DNA of 64,000 nucleotides from Agelaius tricolor (taxonomy: Eukaryota > Chordata > Aves > Passeriformes > Icteridae): the NCBI GenBank assembly GCA_023055355.1, contig JALJCS010000001.1, positions 67,187,381 to 67,251,380 of the forward strand, given 5' to 3'. Positions 24,801-64,000 of this stretch are shown one piece after another. A program made the position numbers and the translations under genes. Below the pieces are notes generated by a model. That model saw nothing but the letters and a program-made list of their open reading frames with translations, searched no databases and was not told the origin of the DNA. Numbering within the stretch: position 1 is the stretch's first letter; every line of letters begins with the position of its first letter.

Positions 24801-26603
24801 GCTATTGTTGGCTGCACAAAGGAGGTGAGACCCTTGCATTCTTCTTAAAGCACTTTTGCCAATAAAATTAATCAATATCTCTGATTAAGTCTTTTACAGT
24901 CACTCTACCTCCAGTGGCTTATTTTTTAACAATTTCTGCTCTGATATTCATACTTCTAAACAAATTAAATAAAGTTACAGGAAGCCAAGGAGCAATGCAG
25001 AACTCTTTGGCCCGATTTGCAAATATAGTGGGGTGCAAGACAAAAGAAATAAGCTAAGTCAAGGAATAGGTAATGCAAAGATTATTCTGTCAAATTATAT
25101 GTAATTCAAATGCAGAGGACTTGGACAACAGTTTATATTGAAAAGCCCATGAATATACATGATTTGTTCCAAACTGTGAATATGAAAATCAGGATTATGG
25201 GATTTATCAGATTTTATTTTTTTCTGTAAAACCAGCAAGAACACTTTTATTACATGCTAATTTTCTTTTCTTGCCTGTGATAAAATTATATAGTCTCTTA
25301 ACCATTAAGATAACTTTTTTATTTTCAGAAATGCAGTGAATCCTCAATAAAGTCACCAGGATGGGAACAAAGACCCTTGCAGAAGCTGTTGCAGTGTGGC
25401 CACCACAGCTCACTTACTGTCCTGTCCCACAGGAAATCTGCTCAGTGGTTCTCAGCAACTCCAATCTTCTCTCTTTTTGAGAAGTCTTTTAAATCTGATT
25501 AATGATTTTAATGGCTACTTGGTTAATACATGGAACTGGTCCTGAAGATCAGGGGGAAAAGAATCTGATTTATAGTTATTTATCACTTTCAGAAAAAGTC
25601 TTTCTGTTTTTCTAAAGCCAAGCAGGGACACAGATTGAGCGAGAAGATGAATTTAATGCCTGGAGCTCTTTGAGATAAGGTAGTCATATACACAACTGTT
25701 TGTAGGCTTAAGCCCTGTTGTAGCTCCAGTTATACATACTTATCTGAGTGGTCTCAGTGAATGCAGTGTGATTTCTAATGTGTTTGTATATTGGTTCCTG
25801 AGTGTAAAGGTGAGATTTGGTCCTGAAAATGGTTGTGCAGTGTACAGCTTGATTCTGTATGATGCAAATGGCTTTGTTGTTATGATGAAACTATTCTGGG
25901 CAGTAAATGAGTTTGCAAAGCTTTGTCAAATTAATGCCCAAGTTGCCAGAACCAAAAACCATTACAGGAAAAGTCGATCAAATGTGCAAACTGAAAATTG
26001 TGAGATTACTTAGTAGTAGTTTCTAATATTCTTTGATTTCAGTAAATGTAATCAATTATTTAGACAAGACTAATGAAGATATCAATATTGGCTTTTCTTT
26101 CCTTTGGATAGTGTTATTCACACCAAGGAAAAGCAAATATCTCTTGGATATCTGTGTTCTTACTATTATGTGGTTAATAACCGCTGGTGAAAAATCATCT
26201 CCAGTGGTGCTTCAGAAGTGAAATAAGATTATGATAATCTTCCAAATCAGCATACCTTTTTTTTTATCAGACCCTAAAGATGTTGAGGTTTTTAGTGGTG
26301 ACTTGATGTGTATGGTACTTCCTCCTTTATTTAATTTCTTTTGCAGCATTGCAGAAGTGTTTATAAGCAGTTCCCCATTCTTCTTCAGTGGAGATGCACC
26401 TGATACTAACATTATCACTTTCAATAGAGATGTCTTTTAGTTAGTCATCCCACAGTCTCTAGTTGGTCAGTAGCCTACTGCCTCTGCCACTGGTCTCCTC
26501 ACTCAAATGAATGAGAGACATGATGAAAGCAAGTGACTTTGGTTTCTGTTATTTAGGTGTTTTCTTTCTAATAAAATAAAACCACAGAAGTCAGCTTCCT
26601 GAC

Positions 26604-26604
26604 C

Positions 26605-26635
<31 letters not shown>

Positions 26636-26665
26636 TGGAAAGGAAAGAAAAGAAAAATATAGGAC
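26604..26665. repeat. Purine-rich (A/G) low-complexity tract
   Basis: Almost pure A/G sequence (A-runs interrupted by G, then GGAAAGGAAAGAAAAGAAAA). It lies in the FRK-proximal intergenic DNA. No function is inferred. Confidence 0.85.
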
Positions 26666-27450
26666 TCAGTTTTTTTAATCACCAGGAAGTTATAAGTCTG
26701 TATGTGAGTTTTGATTGATCTCAATAAATATTCTCTGATCTGTAAAAGTTTGTCTCTTACTGAAATGTGTGCAGACAGGCTATCACTGTATCTTCTGTGC
26801 TTCCTGCTCCGGTTCCAACCAGTCCCCCAGGCTGTGGTGATTTCCAGGGGTTACAAAGCTTGGGGTGCACTGCTGTGATATGACAGCCAACCCTTCAGCC
26901 TGCCTTGCCACAGCCACACGGTATCCAGACACCCATGCTTGGTCTGTATGCTGGATTAGAGATACTTTAGAAATGGGAATATACTGGTCAATGCAGAGTC
27001 ATTGTTTAAAAGATGACTGGAAAACAGACATTATTTTTATATAGGGTTGGTTTAATCAGCCAGCCACCTAGAGAAATGCTTTTTGGCTAGTGCCTTGGTT
27101 TCCTTAAAATGCAGAATAAGGAATGCTTTAAAATATATTGCTTTATTACTGTAAGCCATATATATTTGGTTTTCCTTCTAAAAAGTGCCCATCCCAGCTG
27201 AATAAAAAAATAAAAATAAAAAAAAGCCGTAGTGTTTGTTTGAAGGGTGGGTACTTGGCAGGGAATGCGCCTGGGTGTGAGTGAGGGCAGGAGCCACAGG
27301 TGCACTCCTGCTGAGGGCCTCTGTCGGTCTCAGGGGAGCAAACTGCACACCGAAACCAGTACAGACCGGGAGCAAAAGGAAATATTCATCCAAGCTGTCC
27401 ACGTCAGACTGCTGAGGAAGCAGTTTGGTTAATCATTGCCAAGACAGACA

Positions 27451-27820
27451 TTCACCACTGATCACATGACCTGACCACATCTGAGATAAGAAAACACCCA
27501 TCCCGAGCAGAAGGAATTGAAAAGCCTCCTTTATTTACATGTTCTGGCTTTATTGTTTTGCTGTAACAGAAGAGGCTCACACTTTGTTCTCAGAGCTCAG
27601 CCCAGCACAGCTGTTGTGTTGCTTTCCTTTTTCTGAAGAGGAAGTGAAAAATTCCCTCCATACCTGTGCTGGCACTTGAATGCTTAGGTTTCATTCTCTA
27701 ACTGGGAGGCGTCTGTAATGAGCTCTCCGTGGGACACAGAGAGGAGCTTCCAGCTGTGTCAAGAGTTGTTTCATTTTATGCCTAAGGAGAAGGGGGAGAA
27801 GAAGTCCGCTAAAAGCTAAG
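27451..27820 (+). promoter_or_regulatory. FRK: Probable FRK promoter-proximal region and leader
   Basis: The sequence just upstream of the FRK first coding exon is not a CpG island and has no clear TATA box. Visible motifs are a GATA-type AGATAA (27484-27489), a forkhead-type TATTTAC (27532-27538) and a perfect ETS-IRF composite GGAAGTGAAA (27640-27649). An in-frame stop (TAA, 27817-27819) closes the frame ahead of the FRK start. The transcription start cannot be placed from sequence, so part of this may be 5' UTR or an intron. Confidence 0.4.
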
Positions 27821-27847
27821 ATGTGGATGGTGCAAAAATTGTTCTAA
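27821..27847 (+). other. Short upstream ORF in the FRK leader
   Basis: ATG TGG ATG ... TTC TAA: an eight-codon frame with a second internal ATG, ending 62 bp before the FRK start codon and in a different frame. If it is transcribed it would have to be bypassed or reinitiated past. The upstream boundary of the exon is unknown, so presence in the mRNA is inferred. Confidence 0.5.
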
Positions 27848-27909
27848 GGGTCTTGCAACCAGGAAAAGCAAAAGAAAAGCAGAAGCAGAGGAAGCAACAA
27901 GGTATCAAG

Positions 27910-56729
<28,820 letters not shown>

Positions 56730-58975
56730 TGAATTATTCTTAAATGTTAATGAGCTATTAGCAAGAGTGCTCCTTTACTTTTTAAATGCTGCAGCAAACA
56801 GAGCCTATCTGTATATATGCATTCATTCTTAAAATCCCCACACCTAGACATGAAGATTAGTAAAGCTCTAGGTCTAGATAGTCTTTGGTATTTTGAATGA
56901 GAATTTAATGCAGTTTTCTGTTTCTAGATGAGCTGAATTAATTCAGCATCTGTATCACATAATAAGGCAACCACAACAAGAGTTGTACCTATTTTTACAG
57001 TATTGTTTGTGTGGAAATGAGTCACTATAGATTAAATAATCTGTAGGTGAAGTAATTGATTGCAAGCAGTCTGTCATCTGTAGGGTTTTTCTAGGGATTA
57101 GGTGCTATACTGCAGTGATTTCTTCGGTCGTATAGAATATTTACTATGCTAAATTGGTACTTAAGGAGTGCTTTAATCCTAGTATTGCTTTTAATTTTTA
57201 AAAGTTTTTGATACACTACATTTATACTCACTATTTGCATGTAATATAAGATTGTGACTAATACAGTTTTTAGCATTTTTCTTAATTATGTTTCATTAAC
57301 TTCAAGTAATTTGTGCATTTTCAATTGACAACATAAAATATCTGCCAGCAGATGGCAAGAACCACATAGATAAGAGAGGCAGCTTGTATGATATACATGT
57401 TTTTTAAAAAGAGATAACAACATGAGCTGTGGTTAATTAAAAAAGCTTGTGTTGGGCACTAATGAACCTGATTCAGGAAGCAGAACAGATTCAGGCCTTT
57501 GATTCAATATAGCATCAATATGCTTGAGCACTGCTTGAACGGTCTCCTAAACAGGGAGGAATTTCAGCATATGTTTCAAGTCTCCCTTGTATCAGGATAT
57601 CTTTTGTGTTTTGGGACATGCAAAGTGAAAGAAAATAAGCCCCCTTTTTTTTTTTTCTGCTTAACTGAAAATATGACATCTGTTCTGACTAAAGACCTTC
57701 TATAATTCATATGAAAGACAATACTTTTTTCACTGAACAGGTGCATCTCCCTAGTGACTCAGCAAACAAAAAACAGCTTGAAATGTCTTTTTCACTGGAG
57801 TAAACATAAGACTCACTGCAAACTTGTTATCATGTATAGACTAGTACAGTACAATGGAAGAAACTCCTTCAACTGTGATTCTTTTTGTAGTATCATAGTT
57901 CACCTGGGAAAAAGGGCTCGATTAATCAATACTTTTCCTATCTCCATTTTTTCCACTCTAGTCTGATTCTTGCTAAGGTCAACAGCAGTAGTTTCACTGA
58001 TTGCACGCTGGGTTATATTGAGTTAGGGCAGACAGAAGCCCCACCTGGATGCAGTGCTTGGATAGCAGAGAGTTTGTGACCTAACACTGTGATAAGGAAG
58101 CCGAACGTCGCACATAGTGTTGCTCAGAATGAAGACTTTGATTCCCAAAGCTGTCTTGATAAATTATGTAGTTAATGTTGAATCTCTTATCACTGTACTT
58201 TGTGAACTATCTCATTCTACAAAAACAGTTCACACAGTCACAAATGTAAGCAATTAACCTTGTAGTAACACATCTTCAGGGAATTATCTTCTTCTATATA
58301 TTGTTTTTCACTGTATAGTGAAAGGCATTTGGAGTGCCTTACAGTAATCAGCACATTGGTTTTCCATAGCTTGTTCTCATTGTTACTCATGAGGAATAAC
58401 ACTTCACTAATTAAAGACAAACCACAATACCCTCACCCTAGTCTGAGTAACAAATGTTTATCTTGGTACTAATAAAATTTCAGCAAAGGGTAGGGTTGGT
58501 AATTTCATTCACCATAACATAAAGTTGATAAATGAATGAAAAACATAATAGTTAATGAGTAATCAAGAAATATATAGTGTTGATCCCTGAAGCTTCCAGT
58601 ATTCACATAAGCAATGTTTCAGGCTTCAAGTGTAACACACTGTAAAATACGCCTCTCCTGTAGCTTGGCTCAAAGATCTAAATCTCTTGTCTTTAGACTG
58701 GGGCAGGAGGGGGTGTATTTTAAACTACAGACTTTCCACTAAGCTGTTTTACAGTGTAGACTCTCTGGACAAGCAAGTCATCAGAAAAACAGAGGAGTGT
58801 GTTAAAGTGATCTGACAAATGTAAGGGGCTGAGATGTAAAGGGCTTTGCTAAAAAAGCTTTACCACCAGAGAAATTGTGAAATGGAACAATGCTCTTATT
58901 ACCAAGCAGGAGCAGGTTGATCAAGGGTAATCACATGGTGAACAATAGAGAAAGTATAATGCAATCAGAATGTCA

Positions 58976-59290
58976 TAGATTTATAGGTCTTAGGGCCAGA
59001 AAGGATTTCTGTAACTTTGGGGTTTTCTGTTGGGCATTATTTTGCAGTGTACATCTGTTCTAGACCATATATAGTTGGAATACTTTGCTGTTATATGCCA
59101 TTACACATCATCCCTCTGCTGAGATTAGCATTTATTTTAATCAAAATACAGCTTGTTCTTGACTACACAATAATAAGAAGTCCTCTAGTCCTAAGATGAA
59201 GGAACTGTAAGAATCTGCACCTAATTTCACATTTGAATTTGCCTGATGTCTTCTTTTTAACCCTTGCTATGCCTTCTTGTAATAAAATAA
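58976..59290 (-). mobile_element. Possible ancient CR1-like fragment, antisense
   Basis: CATAGATTTATAGGTCTTAG and GGGCCAGAAAGGATTTCTGT match the start of old sauropsid CR1 antisense copies. Around 59220-59275, ACCTAATTTCACATTTGAAT and TTGCTATGCCTTCTTG resemble their interior. The middle is not clearly alignable by eye. Confidence 0.5.
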
Positions 59291-59467
59291 AAGCCTATTC
59301 AAATGTATTAACTGTTCTTTCCATTCTTGTTTAACCATTTTCCACTTGTCTTTAGAAAGGCTAAATGCAGTTTCTTGTTATATAGTGTCCTTCTCATTTC
59401 TCAAACAATTTTTTTCTGGACTTAAAATAATCTATAGCTATTGCTACTAAAAGGCTTAAAATCAATG

Positions 59468-59578
59468 ATGCCAATGGCATCCTGGCCTCAGTCTGCAATA
59501 GTGTGGCCAGGGAGACCAGGGCAGAGACTATTGTCCCTCTCTGCTCAGTGCTGGTGAGGCTACACCTCAAATCATGTA
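59468..59578 (+). mobile_element. CR1 LINE internal fragment, sense
   Basis: GCCAATGGCATCCTGGCCTC, AATAGTGTGGCCAGGGAGAC, CAGGGCAGAGACTATTGTCC and CTCAGTGCTGGTGAGGCTAC match the [24 protein letters not shown]-coding part of CR1 ORF2. Both ends are lost. Confidence 0.85.
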
Positions 59579-62500
59579 GAGAAAAATCCTGGCCAGAAAA
59601 AGAATTCTCCACAACAAAAGCAAAACACCATAATCAGAAAACCAAAGTCAACAATTTGCACACAATCCATCCCTTGTCCCTTCAGCACAATTACAACAAC
59701 TGAAAATATCTGAGATCATTCCACTCTTTGCTCTCAAATATCATTGTCAATATCTTGCCAATTACCTCTCCTTATTTCTTTTACAATCTGTTGATCAGTG
59801 TGACTGTATACAGAAAGCAGCAGTAATGTGATGCTTTCGTTCAGATAATTCTCTTATTTGTTCACTGGTTCACTGTCTCTGCTTTGGAGACATCTGTGAC
59901 ATTTTACCAGCCACAGCCATAGCCATGAATGTGTGAATGAAAAAACAAAACTTAAGAACATCTTTGCCTCTGACTTTTGAGCTGTTGACCCATAGTTTTC
60001 AAAGAGGTGCAGGGATCAGTAGATAGGAAAACATCTAGAAACCAGCAGTTACTATTTCTGGTTTTGGCTCTGCACAGCACTGTCTTGATGCAGGTCCCTG
60101 AACATGTCATTTCACATTTCTGTTTTTATTTCCTCACTGAGACATTGGATTTTTCTATTTAAGTGGAAATCATTGCAGCAGGGATTTGCACTTTGTCCTG
60201 TGTTGAGTGTGATGGATTTTCTAGAACCTGTTGTCTGGGCTAGCTTGCTTCTCCAGCTGTCAGCAAGTGAAGCAGACATCTATCATCACCAATTAATTGT
60301 ATCTGATAAAGTTCCTTATGCCTGTTGAAGCTGACGCATACATTTGTCATTATCACATTGTAAAGCATCTCCCAAGCTTCTCTCTGCATGGAAACTCTCC
60401 AAGCATGATTTTTTTTTTTTCAGGAGGTTTTTCCAAAAAAGTCTCTGGGTTGGTACTGCCAGTGGAGTTTTTCATAACATTTTCATTTCTCTAATTTGTC
60501 ATCTCTTTAATACATATGCAGTGTAAAAAGCTTTGCACTCAGGGAAATACCCCAGTTTCCCTGAAAACAAAAGAGATTTTTTTATTTCATTTAATTCAGT
60601 ATGTGGCCTTACACTGATATGTAAGTTTACTTCTGTATGGTGACAAAGCTGCTTGAGAACATCCAGAAACATATATTATTCATCTGTTAATATGAATAGG
60701 CTATTTTAGTTTCTTGTGTTGTCAAATTCTTAGTTTTTAAACTTTATTTCTTTATTACTCATAAAATTCTTCAGAAGATCATAGTTATATGTTTAATGCA
60801 GTCTCCACATAAATTAATTTTCTATAAACTTTACTTAGAGGGCTAGGTTCTTCTGAAGCACAAGGGTACTTTGAAGCAATTTGGGAAGGTTTATTGAAAA
60901 GTTGCAAACAAAGGGTCTTGTGATGCGTTTATCAAATATTTAAGGGCCATTTACATTTAGAATAGCAGAATCTGGAAAATAACTAACCTTCCTCTCTAAC
61001 TCATTTCCAGGTTATCAGTGTTTATCTTAGAATTTGAAGCTTCCTCAACTCTAGAACAAAATATTTTCAAAGATAAGTTAATCAGAACTGATATATCTGT
61101 TTTAAGTAGACTTAAGTTAGAGGTGATTCCTGGCAAAGCAGCACAACATAGAACATCTCAAAGGAAGAGATTCCAATATTTTGTTCTGGAGAATGGCTCT
61201 GACATTTAGAAAAACATTTTTCATTCAAAAAACAGATTATTAAGACCATATTTTCTTCAGGTCCTGATAAATTTACTCCCAAACTGGTATTTTACACAAA
61301 GGAAACCTCCACTTGTTTCAATAAAGGCTTATGTTAACTAATTGTTTTATGACCAAGTCATTTCTACTTACAGTAACCTGCTCTTTATCTTGTGTTTACC
61401 ACTAACAGCTGAAAATGTGTATTTCATTAAAAACATACATATTCAACTACAAGTTAAACCCCCCTCAGTTATTTGAAACTCCATTTGGCATGTGTTTCCT
61501 GCCTCAAAGGGATGTACTGTAAATTCTTTGCCACTATTGTGACAGGCTTTATCCAACTAATTTGTAACAAGCATGTTTGGTTTCTTTTAGAGGCAGTTTT
61601 TAATTTGCTTATTCAGTTGCTGAAACATAATCTTAGGCAGAACACTCGTAAAGACACTTTTAATTTTTTTCATTTGGCATCCAATCTTCTTATGAAGTAC
61701 AATATAAGATCTACAGGGCTGTGGGGGATTGGGGCACTGTCTGCTACTTGCGCTATTTAAAGATGTAAACTAAGTAAAACTGAAGGTTACATATGCTCTG
61801 TAAAACATGCAGGAAATATTGATCTTTTTCTGGTTTGTTATCATTATTGTCACTGTTATTTGCTTTTACAGTGTAGAAAAAGATTTGCAGCTATTCAGCT
61901 AATGGAAAACTTCCTTCTTGATCAATTTATTGAAAGTTGTCATATCTGAAAAACATGTTGCTTGGTTTCAGTTTATTGGGAGAAGTTTATAGCATGATTA
62001 AATTGAGAAATTCCTTGTAGGCAAACTTTGATGGTGGAAACAAATCAGACTGTCAAATTCTATGGTGTGAAGAAATCCTGTATAATGATCCATAGAGGGT
62101 CCATGATTTGGTAGACCCTAAGTGAGCAAGTAGTTCATCGTTTTTAGGATCAACTTGTCAAATCTTGGCACTGATGCTAAATCATAATTCATGCTGATGC
62201 ATTTGCTTCTGGAGGCAGAATGCTTCACACCATGCAGCTGTAGATTTTAGGTTGATTTTTATGACAATGCCTCTATCTTGAAACAAGTAAGCAAATGGGG
62301 TAAAATTTTAAATAAATATCAAAGTGAGTCCAAACCCTATAAAGACAACCTTCTAAATTATCTTTTTAAATCTAGAATTGGTGGAAAGTTTGAGTAAATC
62401 TGTAAAGATTGTGCTGTTCTAAACAAGAAAAGGATGTAGAGTAAGCATCACAGATATTTTGGGTTTTCTCCCTGTCACAATCTCCACTTTATCCAGACCA

Positions 62501-64000
62501 GGTGTGATCATTTACTCTTTGTGAAGGCCCCCACTTTCCTCTGACAGTGAGTAAAGAAAATGAGTATAGCTTGTACCGGTTGAGGAGATGTATTATTGGC
62601 TGCTTGGCATTTATTGATGGAAATCCAGATACTTTGACCACTCCTCCTAATGACATCTTACCAAATTGGGCAATATGGGATTGCCAAGGGAAGTATGAGG
62701 AAACAGAAGTGAGGAGTACCTGTTCCTTTCAATGTAATCTTTGCTCTCCCAAATAGCAATGCCAAGTGGCTCTTTTTTCATAAAGTCTATGTCAGGAGCA
62801 TTTCTGAATCTTTCCTCTTGTATTGATGTGAGGATAAGAAATCACACATCATTCCTATGTTTTGGGAAATAAACCGGGGCATTTTTCAGGAGGTGGCATT
62901 TAAGGTAGGTTTTGGGTGAACAGGCTGATTTTCTAGTCCTTTTTGTAGAACAGATTATCGGTTGGAATTTTATTGCTGAGCCATTTAACATCCTCCAAGA
63001 GTTTCACCTAATTTAAACATCCATGTTTGGAACACAATCAAACTCCCAAGTGAACCTTATAGATTACCTAATATTAAAAAGAAAAACCATAAAGACTCTT
63101 CGTCTTGCAGCCTTGGCTTCTCAAATTACTTAGTCTGCTTGCTGAGTAAGATGAATTTGTTTTTAAACATGGCATAGAGAAGAATAAGTTGGATAACTAG
63201 ATATTTTCCTCTCCAATCTTAACTGTAATATTTTCTTAAAGTATTTTGATTTGGGAGGAAGGAGACATGAGTAGTTAAATAATTTCACATTTGCATGTAA
63301 AGCATTTTGAAGGAGATATTATTCACCAGCTTCCTCAAAAACCTGACAATATCTGATCACTACTGGATCATTCATCTAGAAAGCTTTGATTCTTTATTTG
63401 TTCGTGTTTTCTTAATAAATCCCCTATTCAGGATACATGACCTTTAATCCTACATTTGCCATGACTTTAGCTTCCTATACCACTTCTGACTTCTTCTTTG
63501 ACATAGTTTCTGCATTGGTTCACTATATATATGAATAGAACTAGAGATGTTATGATCTTATGTAACACTTAAAAAGTTGGCATCATTTGCTGGTAAGACA
63601 CTTTGGTATTTAGGGGTTGTAAAATTAATGTTACATCTGTGCATACACTGGTATTTCTGATAGGGTTGCTATTGCATGATCATTATAAATAGTTATTTGT
63701 TTTTGTATATATAAAATGCACACACCATCTCTGCATATGCTAAACTGATTTCAGTGCTTTCTGTCTTTAATTGGTGAAGCTGAAAATATAGTGCAACAAA
63801 TTTTTATTGCAGCACTAGTTTTCTCTCAGAATTTTATGTTCATTACCTAGACACTCTCACCTCAGTTTCTGATCCTTTCATTAACCAGTTGTTTGTTTAA
63901 AATGTATCCCTTAACATTCTAGCCTTGCTTTTTTTTCCTGTTTTGGGGAGTCCTGGAGGTGTTTGATTTTAGCCTTTATATTTCTGGTGGCTGGGACACA

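Larger units (their letters stand above)
13331..27450. other. Intergenic region between NT5DC1 and FRK
   Basis: About 14 kb between the divergently oriented genes. It contains CR1 fragments (13402-14258, 16012-16075, 21588-21898), a 52-bp tandem duplication (16822-16918), a diverged local duplication (20870-21060 and 21228-21405), an AT-rich simple region (15388-15495) and a purine-rich tract (26604-26665). None of the short open frames has coding features that I can support. FRK-specific regulatory elements would be expected in its right-hand part. Confidence 0.8.

Noticed and set aside
27823..27909. N-terminal extension of the FRK frame upstream of 27910
   Set aside because: The frame is open but its first codon is GTG, there is no in-frame ATG before 27910, and homology to FRK begins at MGNFFQK.
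62547..62756. 69-codon plus-strand frame with a balanced amino-acid composition
   Set aside because: It begins at GTG rather than ATG, matches no FRK segment, and has no recognised domain. It is best taken as chance unless a search finds similarity.

Overview
This is a stretch of vertebrate nuclear genome, almost certainly from a bird. It has long AT-rich introns, canonical GT-AG splice sites, low repeat density, and recognisable interspersed repeats that are almost all CR1 LINE fragments, several with the typical avian CR1 3' end. Two genes are present, arranged head to head: NT5DC1 on the minus strand (left) and FRK on the plus strand (right). This is the arrangement of human 6q22.1, so the window is the avian counterpart of that syntenic block. 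The species cannot be fixed from the sequence alone.

Left part (1-13.3 kb): the first six coding exons of NT5DC1 read leftwards from a CpG-island promoter at about 12.5-13.3 kb. NT5DC1 is a HAD-superfamily 5'-nucleotidase-domain protein. The six exons encode residues 1-175 and the start of codon 176. All junction phases agree and the HAD motif I (FDLDHT) is intact. The remaining exons lie off the left edge.

Middle (13.3-27.5 kb): a roughly 14 kb intergenic segment with no supportable gene. It holds three CR1 fragments, one directly beside the NT5DC1 CpG island, together with local duplications and low-complexity DNA.

Right part (27.5-64 kb): the first four coding exons of FRK, a Src-related tyrosine kinase. 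They encode the N-terminal tail, the SH3 domain, the SH2 domain and the kinase N-lobe through the catalytic lysine. Intron 1 is 21 kb, and the last intron runs off the right edge. The rest of the kinase domain is outside the window.

The two genes are neighbours but have no known shared pathway: one is a nucleotidase-like protein, the other a tyrosine kinase. No RNA gene, CRISPR array or DNA transposon could be supported, and I found no new gene system. The best leads for a second look are the long N-terminal tail of the predicted FRK with a PxxP motif beside its SH3 domain, a perfect ETS-IRF composite motif upstream of FRK, a short upstream reading frame in the FRK leader, a diverged local duplication near 21 kb, and a 100-bp-period TTTTG-rich satellite in FRK intron 1.
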